From Streptomyces cavernae (GTDB lineage Bacteria; Actinomycetota; Actinomycetes; Streptomycetales; Streptomycetaceae): a stretch of 64,000 bases of DNA. The translations under genes were made by a program, and so were the position numbers. Location of the stretch: the NCBI RefSeq assembly GCF_004023625.1, contig NZ_ML137708.1, positions 343,262-407,261 on the forward strand, read 5' to 3'. The notes below the pieces were generated by a model, which saw only the letters and a list, made by a program, of their open reading frames with translations, did not search any database and was not told where the DNA came from. Shown here piece by piece: positions 17,306-25,101 of the stretch (position 1 is its first letter; the number at the start of each line of letters is the position of its first letter).

Positions 17306-17566
17306 ACGTCACCTCCATGGCCGGTTACCCGCCGCCGCTTTGGTCAGACACGTCCGGTTCGCCGTGGCATCCAAGCAGGATCATGTGCGGGAGTCGGTGA
17401 GCGGCGCCGCAGGAGGGACACGGCTCGGGCCGCCGGTGTGACCCCCGAGGCCGGTCTCAAAGCCTCAGAGGACACATGTGTCACGACTCCCGTCGGCGGC
17501 GGTATTGCGGGGCCCTGTTGCGGGTAACCGCTTTGTTGTGAAGGCCAGTTGACTCGGGGAGGCTGG

Positions 17567-18079
17567 ATGGCCCGCACAGCGTCACGCGCTCGCGCCACCC
17601 AATCGACCACCACCCAGGAACGGTCACCGCTCCCGCTGCCCGTACGACTGCTGGTGATGCTCATCGCGTTCGCCGCGATGGTGGCGTTCGCCGCCGTGCT
17701 GGCCCGGCTGACCCTTCAGCCGTCGCCCGCCTCGGAGTCGCTCACCCACACCAATCTGCGTCCGGGGAACTCATTGCGGGCCTATCTCGACCAGCCCGCG
17801 ATCCGGGACACACTGAAGCAGCTCGGCGGCAATGTGCTGCTCGGGGTGCCCTTCGGCCTGCTGCTGCCGGTGGTGGTCCCCAAGGCCCGCGGCATCGTGC
17901 GGGTACTGCTCATCACGGCGCTGGTCATGCTGCTGGTGGAGCTGGTCCAGGGGGCGGTCATCACCGGGCGCGCCTTCGACATCGACGACGTCATCCTCAA
18001 CACGGCCGGGGCGCTGGTCGGTTATCTGTTCGTGGGCCGCCGGCTCGGTCGTGCGGTGCATCCGCGCCGCCGGAAGTGA
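17567..18079 (+). CDS. VanZ-family membrane protein
   Basis: This 170-residue protein has an N-terminal transmembrane helix (about 25-50) and three more helices. The VanZ core includes LRPGNSLRAYL, the NVLLGVPFGLLLPVV helix, LLVELVQGAVITGRAFDIDDVILNTAGALVGYL and a basic tail. VanZ proteins confer mild glycopeptide (teicoplanin) tolerance in some bacteria, but most Streptomyces members are uncharacterised. GGGGAGG precedes the ATG. It diverges from the antiporter remnant. Confidence 0.85.
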   Translation: MARTASRARATQSTTTQERSPLPLPVRLLVMLIAFAAMVAFAAVLARLTLQPSPASESLTHTNLRPGNSLRAYLDQPAIRDTLKQLGGNVLLGVPFGLLLPVVVPKARGIVRVLLITALVMLLVELVQGAVITGRAFDIDDVILNTAGALVGYLFVGRRLGRAVHPRRRK

Positions 18080-18255
18080 GGACGGCGCGCCTTCGGACGG
18101 CGTCCGTCGAGGACGGCGCGGACTCCGTCGAGGACGAGGGACGGCCTCGTTCCGAAAGTAGTCGGCCGACGAGGTCCGCCGCACCGCTCGGCGGTGGCTC
18201 GCGGGGGCCGGCCGGGGCGGGGTGAGCCCACGCCATGGCAGGGTGCGCGCCGGAT

Positions 18256-18492
18256 TCAGCGCAGGCTGGGCATCCAGGTGAACTTGTCGCCGCCGACCCA
18301 GCAGACGACGTCCGGGTCGTCCAGGTCGTGCACGGTGATACCGGCCGCCGCCGCGGCGACCAGCACGTCTGTGATGGCCAGTGCCTCGCCGACCACTTCG
18401 CCGTCGATCTCCACGACTCTGAAGGGCGGGGTGCCGGGCTGGACACCGAGCACCATGATGCGGGGATTGCCGATGTGCAGGCTTTCGGTCAT
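18256..18492 (-). CDS. Small conserved hypothetical protein (78 aa)
   Basis: A compact 78-residue soluble protein with alternating beta-strand and helix segments (IMVLGVQPGTPPFRVVEIDGEVVGEAL, ending GGDKFTWMPSLR). Codon use is normal and the frame fits the space between VanZ (convergent) and PHP (divergent) genes. The ATG at 18492 has only a weak ribosome site. No family was recognised. Confidence 0.65.
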   Translation of the reverse strand: MTESLHIGNPRIMVLGVQPGTPPFRVVEIDGEVVGEALAITDVLVAAAAAGITVHDLDDPDVVCWVGGDKFTWMPSLR

Positions 18493-18668
18493 GTCTCGAG
18501 CGTAAGACGCATTTGAGGACAGGGCGCCGTGGCAGCGGCGGATCGCGTTCCGGTACCCGTAGCCGGTGGGGGCGGAGGCCGGGGTACCCGGTGGGCGCAC
18601 GGCGAAACCGGCCGGTCCGCCGTGCGCGTCGGCGGTCGGCGGGTGACGCTGGAACACAGGAGGTGCCG

Positions 18669-19694
18669 ATGGATCCTGTCGAGGCCCTGGACCGGATCGC
18701 GTTCCTGCTGGAGCGGACCCAGGCTCCCACGTACCGCGTACGGGCCTTCCGTACCGCTGCGGCCGTGGTGCGGGAAATGCCCGAGCGTGAGCTGGCGGAG
18801 CGGGCCACCACCGGGTCGCTGGAGTCGCTGAAGGGACTCGGTCCGAAGACGGCGCAGGTGGTGCGGGAGGCGCTGGCCGGACGGGTCCCGAAGTATCTCG
18901 AGCGGCTGGAGGAGGAGTCACCGGACGGCACCGCGCGCGCCGGGGAGCGGCTGCGGGCATTGCTGCGCGGGGACTGCCATCTGCACTCGGACTGGTCGGA
19001 CGGCGGCAGCCCCATCGAGGAGATGGGCCGTACGGCGGCCCGGCTCGGGCACGAGTGGGCGGTGCTCACGGACCACTCGCCGAGGTTGACGGTGGCCCGG
19101 GGCCTGTCGACCGCGCGACTGCGGGAGCAGCTCGACGTGGTGGCGGAGCTGAACCGGGAGTGGGCGCCGTTCCGGCTGCTGACGGGGATCGAGTGCGACA
19201 TCCTGGACGACGGCTCGCTGGACCAGGAGCCGGAGCTGCTCGCCGAGCTGGACGTCGTGGTTGTGTCCGTACACTCCAAACTGCGGATGGACGCCCCGGC
19301 GATGACGCGACGCATGGTGGCGGCCGTCCGCAATCCGCATGCGGACGTGCTGGGGCACTGCACGGGGCGGCTGCTCAGCGAGCGGGGGCGGCCCGAGTCG
19401 ATCTTCGACGCGGACGCGGTGTTCTCGGCGTGCGCCGAGTCGGGGACGGCGGTGGAGATCAACTGCCGGCCCGAACGGCTCGATCCCCCGCGCCGGTTGC
19501 TGCGGCAGGCCGTGGCGGCCGGGGTGCTGTTCTCCGTGGACACCGACGCGCACGCCCCCGGGCAGCTCGACTGGCAGATCCACGGGTGCGCCAGGGCGGA
19601 GGAGTGCGGGGTGCCGGCCGAGCGGGTGGTCACCACCTGGTCCGCGGATGAGCTGCTGGCCTGGACCCGGGGCGACGGAGTAGCCGGGGCCTGA
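18669..19694 (+). CDS. PHP-domain phosphoesterase-like protein with N-terminal HhH region
   Basis: The 341-residue protein begins with a PolX-like helical, helix-hairpin-helix region (LESLKGLGPKTAQVVREAL, about 50-70). The PHP domain (about 95-330) has metal-binding motifs DCHLHSDWSDG, LTDHSPR, GIECDI, SVHSK, LGHCTGR and DTDAHAPGQ, a complete set. PHP domains are metal-dependent phosphoesterases; this layout equals the C-terminal part of PolX-type proteins without the polymerase. AGGAGGT precedes the ATG. The last codons and stop lie inside a 36-bp direct repeat. Confidence 0.87.
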   Translation: MDPVEALDRIAFLLERTQAPTYRVRAFRTAAAVVREMPERELAERATTGSLESLKGLGPKTAQVVREALAGRVPKYLERLEEESPDGTARAGERLRALLRGDCHLHSDWSDGGSPIEEMGRTAARLGHEWAVLTDHSPRLTVARGLSTARLREQLDVVAELNREWAPFRLLTGIECDILDDGSLDQEPELLAELDVVVVSVHSKLRMDAPAMTRRMVAAVRNPHADVLGHCTGRLLSERGRPESIFDADAVFSACAESGTAVEINCRPERLDPPRRLLRQAVAAGVLFSVDTDAHAPGQLDWQIHGCARAEECGVPAERVVTTWSADELLAWTRGDGVAGA

Positions 19695-19745
19695 CGAGGT
19701 ACCCGGGGCGACGGAGTAGCCGGGGGCCTGACGAGGTACCCGGGG
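19673..19745. repeat. Direct repeat of about 36 bp x2 spanning the PHP stop codon
   Basis: Units at 19673-19708 and 19709-19745, each beginning CGACGGAGTAGCCGGGG and containing CCTGACGAGGTACCCGGGG. The stop codon of the PHP gene is inside unit 1, so the duplication did not change the protein. Confidence 0.85.
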
Positions 19746-19778
19746 CCGGGCGCCCGGCGGGGCACCGCGACCCGGCGG

Positions 19779-19898
19779 GACGGGCGGGCGCGGAACCGGC
19801 CGGACGGGCGGGCGCCGAACCGGCCGGACGGGCGGGCGCGGAACCGGCCGGACGGGCGGATGCCGAACCGGCCGGACGGGCGGATGCCGAACCGGCGG
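19779..19898. repeat. 24-bp tandem repeat x5 upstream of the HAD gene
   Basis: Five consecutive 24-bp units, each starting GACGGGCGG and ending GAACCGGCCG (last unit slightly diverged). The unit is eight codons long and open in several frames, but no gene model covers it. Confidence 0.9.
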
Positions 19899-19959
19899 GG
19901 CGTGGGAAGGAGACGGGGGCGCCCGGGAAGGCGACAGCCGGGCGCGGGAAGGAGACGGC

Positions 19960-20619
19960 ATGGAACGGGCGGCGGTGTTCGACGTCGACGGCACGCTCGT
20001 GGACACCAACCACCTTCATGTGACGGCCTGGTGGGAGGCGTTCCGGCAGGCCGGGCACACCGTCGAGATGCACGCGATCCACCGGGCGGTGGGGCTGAGC
20101 TCCGCCGATCTCATCGCGCATCTGCTGGGCGACGACCGGGACCCGGAGGCGGACCCCGTCATCGACGCGGCGCACAAGGCGTTGTACGGGACGTACTTCG
20201 AGCGGCTGCCCGCGCTGAGCGGCGCCGACGGGCTGCTGCGCCGACTGCACCACGACGGCTGGGCGGTCGTGCTCGCCACCTCCGCGAGCGGGGCGGAGCT
20301 GTCCGCCCTGCGCCGGGCCATCGGCGCGGACGACGCGATCACCGCCACGGCCAGCGCCGACGACGTGGACGCCGGCAAACCGTCACCGGAACCGATCGAG
20401 CACGCCCTGCGCCTGGCCGGTGTTCCCGCGGCCCGGGCGGTCTTCGTGGGCGACACGGTGTGGGACATGCAGGCGGGTGCCCGGGCCGGGGCCACGTGCG
20501 TGGCGCTGCTGTGCGGGGGCATTCCCCGGCCGGACCTGGAGCGGGCGGGCGCCCGGGCGGTGTACCGCGACCCGTCCCATCTGCTGTCCGCGCTTCAGGA
20601 CAGCCCGCTGGCCCCGTGA
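19960..20619 (+). CDS. HAD-superfamily hydrolase (beta-phosphoglucomutase/phosphatase-like)
   Basis: This 219-residue HAD hydrolase has motif I FDVDGTLVDT (nucleophile first Asp), motif II LATSAS, motif III Lys in AGKPSPEP and motif IV GDTVWDM. A helical cap follows motif I, as in phosphoglycolate phosphatase and beta-phosphoglucomutase-like members. GGAAGGAGA precedes the ATG. Substrate is unknown. It is a single gene flanked by tandem repeats on both sides. Confidence 0.87.
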   Translation: MERAAVFDVDGTLVDTNHLHVTAWWEAFRQAGHTVEMHAIHRAVGLSSADLIAHLLGDDRDPEADPVIDAAHKALYGTYFERLPALSGADGLLRRLHHDGWAVVLATSASGAELSALRRAIGADDAITATASADDVDAGKPSPEPIEHALRLAGVPAARAVFVGDTVWDMQAGARAGATCVALLCGGIPRPDLERAGARAVYRDPSHLLSALQDSPLAP

Positions 20620-20693
20620 CAGGCCCTGCCGGGGGCGCACACCGCGCCGGACGGGGCGTCCGTGCCCGCGCCCGCCGCGAGAAGGGAACGAAC

Positions 20694-20756
20694 GCTACGG
20701 CGCGAGGAGGGCCCGCTGCGGCGCGAGGAGGGCCGCTGCGGCGCGAGAGGAGGGCC
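20694..20756. repeat. Imperfect 20-22 bp tandem repeat x3
   Basis: Units of GCTGCGGCGCGAGGAGGGCC with small length changes, downstream of the HAD gene. The last unit contains a good ribosome-site sequence (AGAGGAGGG). Confidence 0.75.
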
Positions 20757-20759
20757 GCT

Positions 20760-20930
20760 GTGGCGGGTCGTCCCGCCCCCTCCGCGGCGGCGGGATCCGA
20801 CGGGGTCTACTGGAACTACTGGAACTACTGGGACAACTACGAGCAGCCCGGCGTCGCCGAAGCGGAGCTCTCCGCCGACACCCGCAGTACGTTGCGCCGC
20901 ACGACCGGCCGCGAGGTCCACCCGATCCGT
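20760..20930 (+). other. Possible small ORF with YWNYWNYWDNY motif
   Basis: A GTG preceded by AGAGGAGGG opens a frame whose residues 17-27 read YWNYWNYWDNY, encoded by repeated TACTGGAAC triplet blocks. After about 55 residues the frame continues without a stop into the antisense of the VOC gene, to 21338. So either the real product is frameshifted or shorter, or this is not a gene. Kept as an unresolved oddity. Confidence 0.25.
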
Positions 20931-21404
20931 TCAGCCCTCGTACGCTTTCCGCAGTTCCGCCACGTCGATCTTCTTCATCGCCAGCATGGCCTGCATGACC
21001 CGCCCCGCCTTCGCTTCGTCGGGGTCCCTCATGAGCTCGGTCAGGGTCCTCGGGACGATCTGCCAGGACAGTCCGTAGCGGTCCTTCAGCCAGCCGCACG
21101 GCCCTTCCTCTCCGCCGTCAGCCGTCAGCGCGGTCCACAGCCGGTCGACCTCCTCCTGGTCGGCACAGTCGACCTGGAGGGAGATCGCCTCGGTGAAGGG
21201 GAACTCGGGGCCGCCGTTGAGGGCGACGTAGCGCTGGCCTGCGAGTTCGAACTCGACGGTCATGACCGACCCCTTCTCCCCGGGGCCCGCCTCGCCGTAT
21301 CGCTGGACGTCGACGATCCGGGAGTCGTCGAACAGTGACGTGTAGAACTCGGCGGCCTCCTCCGCCTTGCCGTCGTACCAGAGGAAGGTGGTGATCTTCT
21401 GCAT
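20931..21404 (-). CDS. VOC-family (PhnB/glyoxalase-like) protein
   Basis: This 157-residue protein starts QKITTFLWYDGKAEEAAEFY, the signature of the PhnB/3-demethylubiquinone methyltransferase-like branch of the vicinal oxygen chelate superfamily. It continues with VMTVEFELAGQRYVALNGGPEF and ends with DRYGLSWQIVPRTLTELM. Such proteins bind a metal or small ligand; the substrate is unknown. The ATG at 21404 is supported by GGAGGT seven bases upstream; the longer frame runs into noncoding sequence. Confidence 0.87.
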   Translation of the reverse strand: MQKITTFLWYDGKAEEAAEFYTSLFDDSRIVDVQRYGEAGPGEKGSVMTVEFELAGQRYVALNGGPEFPFTEAISLQVDCADQEEVDRLWTALTADGGEEGPCGWLKDRYGLSWQIVPRTLTELMRDPDEAKAGRVMQAMLAMKKIDVAELRKAYEG

Positions 21405-21569
21405 GGCTGCTACCTCCGCGCTCGGTCGGGTGGAACGTGATCCGACATGGGGTGGACTGTGCCGCCCGGCGAAACTCATCGGTCCCGGGCGCGCCATGAC
21501 ACGCCGTGACACACATCACCGTGGCGGTATGAGGAGGCGGGAACACCCACTGGTAATTTCCCGTTAAAC

Positions 21570-21738
21570 CAACCGTGGGTGCGGATGGGACGGAGTCCCC
21601 GGGCCTCATCACCCGCCCACAGGGACGATCGTTCGACTGAAGCCCTGTGGAGCGCATCGCCGCGAGGCGACCGCCATCCGTGGCCCACCCGCAGTCGGCC
21701 CCGACCGTGATTCCCCCGTCCGGTCGGGGCCTTTTCCT
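21570..21738 (+). ncRNA. Candidate structured leader or small RNA ending in a terminator
   Basis: Between the divergent VOC and epimerase genes, the plus strand can fold into successive stems: GTGGGTG with CACCCGCCCAC (about 21578-21622), CAGGG with CCCTG (about 21622-21651), then a Rho-independent hairpin with T-tract at 21697-21738. No gene precedes it, so it may be a small RNA or an attenuator of the epimerase gene, which starts 122 bp later. No known class was recognised. Confidence 0.35.
21697..21738 (+). terminator. Intrinsic terminator with U-tract
   Basis: The 11-bp arms GGCCCCGACCG and CGGTCGGGGCC flank a 13-nt loop and are followed by TTTTCCTT. Of the hairpins seen here it is the one closest to a canonical Rho-independent terminator, yet no gene lies directly upstream on that strand. 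Confidence 0.75.
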
Positions 21739-21860
21739 TCCCTTGCCGAGGGCCCGGGCCTTCCCGGGCGAACAGCGGCACGCGAGACCACGGGTGCCGG
21801 CTTGCGCGCCCCTGAGCCGGGTACTCGTGGCGGGCCGCAGCCTTGCGAAGGGAGCCGACG

Positions 21861-22889
21861 ATGACCAGCGAGAACGGCAGCAGGATCGTGATCACCGGTG
21901 CCACGGGCAATGTGGGCACCAGTCTGGTGCGGCAGCTCTCCGAGGACCCGGAGGTCGGCTCCGTGCTCGGGATGGCACGCCGGATTCCGGAGTGGTTCCC
22001 CCCGAAGACCGCCTGGACGGGCGTGGACCTGTCGTCCGAGGACGCGGACCTCGCGGAGGAGTTCGCGGGCGCCACTGCCGTCGTCCATCTGGCCTGGGCC
22101 TTCCAGCCCACCCATGACCCGGCCGTGACCTGGCGCACCAATGTGCTGGGCAGCATCAGGGTCTTCGAGGCGATCGCTGCGGCGAATGTGCCGACCCTGG
22201 TGCACGCCTCGTCGGTCGGCGCCTACTCACCGGGGCCCAAGGACCGGGCGGTGGACGAGTCCTGGCCCACCCACGGGTGGCCCGGGGCCGCGTACTGCCG
22301 GGAGAAGGCATATCTGGAACGCGCGCTGGACTCGTTCGAGCAGGCACATCCGGAGATCCGGGTGGTGCGCATACGGCCCGCCTTCCTGTTCAAGAAGGAG
22401 TCGGCGAGTGAGCAGCGGCGGATCTTCGGCGGGCGGTTCCTGCCCGGGCCGCTGGCGCGTCCGGAGCTGCTGCCGTTCCTGCCGGACATTCCCGGACTGC
22501 GGGTGCAGGCCCTGCACACGGACGACGCGGCGCGGGCGTACCGGGCGGCGCTGACGGCCGATGTGCGTGGGGCCTTCAACCTGGCGGCCGAGCCGCCCCT
22601 GGACGCCTCCGTCCTGGGCGAGATGCTGGGCGCACGGCCGGTGCGCATGCCGCCGAGGGCGGCCCGCTCGGCGATCGCGGCGGCGTGGGGGCTGCATCTG
22701 CTGCCCGCGTCCCCGGATCTCTTCGACGCGGTCCTCAGGCTGCCGTTGATGGACTGCACGCGCGCGCAGGCGGAGCTCGGGTGGCATCCGGAGAGGACGG
22801 CGGTCGAGGTGGTGGAGGAGTTCCTGCAGGGGATGCGGCAGGGGGCCGGTGCGGAGACCGAGCCCTTGAGGGGGCGGAAGGTGGGGTGA
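21861..22889 (+). CDS. NAD-dependent epimerase/dehydratase (extended SDR)
   Basis: This 342-residue extended short-chain dehydrogenase has the nucleotide-binding ITGATGNVGTSLV at its start, VVHLAWAF, the conserved Ser of VHASSVGAYSPG, and the YxxxK catalytic pair in AAYCREKAYLER. The C-terminal HPERTAVEVVEEF is typical. GAAGGGAG precedes the ATG at 21861. The upstream leader ends in a strong terminator, so expression may be attenuated. The substrate (sugar nucleotide or other) cannot be told from sequence. Confidence 0.87.
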   Translation: MTSENGSRIVITGATGNVGTSLVRQLSEDPEVGSVLGMARRIPEWFPPKTAWTGVDLSSEDADLAEEFAGATAVVHLAWAFQPTHDPAVTWRTNVLGSIRVFEAIAAANVPTLVHASSVGAYSPGPKDRAVDESWPTHGWPGAAYCREKAYLERALDSFEQAHPEIRVVRIRPAFLFKKESASEQRRIFGGRFLPGPLARPELLPFLPDIPGLRVQALHTDDAARAYRAALTADVRGAFNLAAEPPLDASVLGEMLGARPVRMPPRAARSAIAAAWGLHLLPASPDLFDAVLRLPLMDCTRAQAELGWHPERTAVEVVEEFLQGMRQGAGAETEPLRGRKVG

Positions 22890-22927
22890 CCACAGGCCCT
22901 CGGGTGACCGCAGGCCGTGGGTAACCC

Positions 22928-23012
22928 ACGCCATGCGGTGACCCGCCCCAGGCGGTGACTCACGCCATGCGGTGACCCGCCCCAGGCGGTGACTCACGCC
23001 AGGCGGTGACCG
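22928..23012. repeat. 34-bp tandem repeat x2.5 after the epimerase gene
   Basis: Units ACGCCATGCGGTGACCCG... at 22928-22961 and 22962-22995 plus a partial third copy. The rest of the gap (22890-23200) shows no gene. Confidence 0.85.
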
Positions 23013-23200
23013 CGCACACTCGCCGTCGGGCGTTGCCCGGGCGTTCGCCTACCGGGTCCGGTGCCCGGCAGGCAGCGTTCGCGGGGGGTATCTCTCATGC
23101 CTTTGAGGCACGCCCACGTCCTAGAGGCACTCACACGCCCTTGAGGCAGCTGCCGAGCGTGCCGGGCGTCGCGACGGGGCGAACGTTGCCTGCCGGGGCG

Positions 23201-23288
23201 CTAGGCCCTGTCGTCGGGGGGGGGACCCCCATGACGCCGCGCGGCCCACCCTCCGGGCGGACGACGGGAATTTGACGACACGGCCTAG
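23201..23288. repeat. 88-bp segment bounded by inverted repeats
   Basis: CTAGGCCCTGTCGTC at 23201-23215 is mirrored by GACGACACGGCCTAG at 23274-23288 (one mismatch over 15 bp). The right arm contains the stop codon of the NrfD-like gene. It resembles a tiny insertion-sequence remnant with TGTCGTC-type ends, or a long hairpin terminator. Confidence 0.5.
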
Positions 23289-24253
23289 GTTCGCCGGCGC
23301 TCTTCGAGCCGCTCCCGCTGTGGCCGCACCGTGTACTTCGGGTCTTCCGCCGAGGCGATCCCCGCGGCGAAGACACCGAAGCGGGTGAAGGCGGAGCCGG
23401 CGAGCAGGGCCAGGCCGGACGCGGCGGCCGCGGCACGATGGCGGCCCCCGAGGAGGGTCGCGCCGAGCGCCCCGCCGAAGGTGAGAGCGCGGGCCGCGCG
23501 CAGAAGGGTGCCCGCGCGGCCGTCCCGGTAGGTCTCCCCCACCAGGCCCAGCCGCCGCTCGAGAGCCCGGTGCGCGGCGATCTCACCGACCGCGGCCACG
23601 GCGGCGGCGTGGCGTGCGGGAGAGTTCTCGGACCGGGGGCCGAGGACGAGTGCCATCCCGGACGCGGCCGCTGTCGCCGAGGCGGTGAAGAGGTACGGCA
23701 GCTCACGATGGGCGTCGTGCCAGGCGGGTACCGCGGTGTCCGCCGCGAGCACCGCCGTGTACGAGGCGACGGCCGGACCCAGCAGCGCCGCGGCCCCGGT
23801 CGCGGTGGCGCCGAGACGCGGCAGCCGCCCGGTCACGGCGCTCGCCGCGGCCGCCCCCGCCGCCGGCCCGTACAGGGACAGCAGCCAGGAGCCCACGCTC
23901 ATCGGCGAGGTGGGCTTGAATACCCGGAGCATGTTCACGAAACGGTCAGGGCGGCCGAGGTCGTGGATGAGCGCGGCGGCGGAGAGCGAGACGGCGGTGA
24001 GGGAGGAGATCTTCATCGCCGTGGCGGTCGTCGAGCGGCCGGTGGCGTGGGCGCCCGCCGCCAGGACCGAGCCGGCTCCGGCCAGCCCGCCGAGGAAGAA
24101 GTACCCGGCGATGTCCCGCGGCTCCCAGGAGGGTGCCTTGATGACGGGACGGCCGTAGTACGAGTCGAACTCCGCGCGCGGCACCATCAGTTGTTCCCCG
24201 CGGCGGCCACGGCGCCCGTGCCTGCGGGGGGTGGAGCTGCCGGCGCTGGTCAT
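23285..24253 (-). CDS. NrfD/PsrC-like membrane subunit of formate dehydrogenase-type complex
   Basis: This 322-residue integral membrane protein has about eight transmembrane helices. The pattern resembles NrfD (RDIAGYFFLGGLAGAGSVLAAG, then ALIHDLGRPDRFVNMLRVFKPTSPMSVGSW, a hallmark of the family). NrfD subunits bind quinone and anchor molybdenum oxidoreductases. The ATG overlaps the stop of the iron-sulfur subunit (ATGA), and the three genes form one operon. An additional ATG upstream would add 28 basic residues and is less likely. Confidence 0.87.
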   Translation of the reverse strand: MTSAGSSTPRRHGRRGRRGEQLMVPRAEFDSYYGRPVIKAPSWEPRDIAGYFFLGGLAGAGSVLAAGAHATGRSTTATAMKISSLTAVSLSAAALIHDLGRPDRFVNMLRVFKPTSPMSVGSWLLSLYGPAAGAAAASAVTGRLPRLGATATGAAALLGPAVASYTAVLAADTAVPAWHDAHRELPYLFTASATAAASGMALVLGPRSENSPARHAAAVAAVGEIAAHRALERRLGLVGETYRDGRAGTLLRAARALTFGGALGATLLGGRHRAAAAASGLALLAGSAFTRFGVFAAGIASAEDPKYTVRPQRERLEERRRT

Positions 24254-25101
24254 GCCCGCCCCCTTCCGGCCGCTGCCGCGAACGCGAGCGCGATGCCGCC
24301 CACGAGGGAGAGGGCGGCCGCCCCGGCGTGCTTCCACATCGTGGGCAGGTCGCGGGTGGTCACGACCGGGTCCGGTGGCAGTCCGTACACCTCGGGCTCG
24401 TCCAGGAGGAGGAAGAAGGCTCCGTCGCCGCCGACCCCGTCGTCGGGGTCCTCGCCGTACAACCGGGCCTCGGTGACGCCGCCTTCCCGCAGCTGGTCGA
24501 CGCGGAGCGCGGCCCGCTCACGGAGTTCGTCGAGGGGGCCGAACTGGATGGAGTCGGTGGGGCAGGCCTTGGCGCAGGCGGGTTCCTGTCCGGCGCCGAG
24601 CCGGTCGTAGCACATGGTGCACTTGAACGCCCGTCCGTCGACGGGGCGTTGCTCGATGACCCCGTAGGGGCAGGCGGGCACGCAGTAGCCGCAGCCGTTG
24701 CAGATGTCCTCCTGGACGACGACCGTGCCGAACTCCGTGCGGAAGAGGGAGCCCGTGGGGCAGACGTCCAGGCAGGCCGCGTGGGTGCAATGCTTGCACA
24801 CGTCGGAGGACATCAGCCAGCGCATCTCACCGTCGGGGGTCTTTGCCGACTGCCCTTCCAGAAGGGGGAGTTGGGTGCGCCCGTCGGCCCTGGGCTGTTC
24901 GATGAAGGCCACGTGCCGCCAGGTGGACGCGCCGAGGTCGCCCGTGTTGTCGTAGGACATGCCGGTGAGTTCGAGCCCGTCCTCCGGTATGGCGTTCCAC
25001 TCCTTGCAGGCCACCTCGCAGGCCTTGCAGCCGATGCACACGGACGTGTCGGTGAAGAACCCGACGCGCTCCTCGGCGGTCGCCGCGCGGTCCTCGCTCA
25101 T
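24250..25101 (-). CDS. 4Fe-4S ferredoxin-type electron transfer subunit
   Basis: This 283-residue protein contains four ferredoxin-like clusters: CIGCKACEVACKEW, CKHCTHAACLDVCP, CNGCGYCVPACPYG and CTMCYDRLGAGQEPACAKACP. This is the FdhB/HybA arrangement of DMSO-reductase-family complexes. The C-terminus carries one transmembrane helix (AGAAALSLVGGIALAFAA). It passes electrons from the molybdopterin subunit to the NrfD-like membrane subunit. Its start and stop overlap both neighbours by 4 bp (ATGA), so the operon is tightly coupled. Confidence 0.9.
   Translation of the reverse strand: MSEDRAATAEERVGFFTDTSVCIGCKACEVACKEWNAIPEDGLELTGMSYDNTGDLGASTWRHVAFIEQPRADGRTQLPLLEGQSAKTPDGEMRWLMSSDVCKHCTHAACLDVCPTGSLFRTEFGTVVVQEDICNGCGYCVPACPYGVIEQRPVDGRAFKCTMCYDRLGAGQEPACAKACPTDSIQFGPLDELRERAALRVDQLREGGVTEARLYGEDPDDGVGGDGAFFLLLDEPEVYGLPPDPVVTTRDLPTMWKHAGAAALSLVGGIALAFAAAAGRGRA

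Noticed and set aside
21570..21738. Identification of the leader as a cobalamin, TPP or 6C RNA
   Set aside because: Expected conserved boxes of these classes were not found on reading; only a generic structured leader can be claimed.
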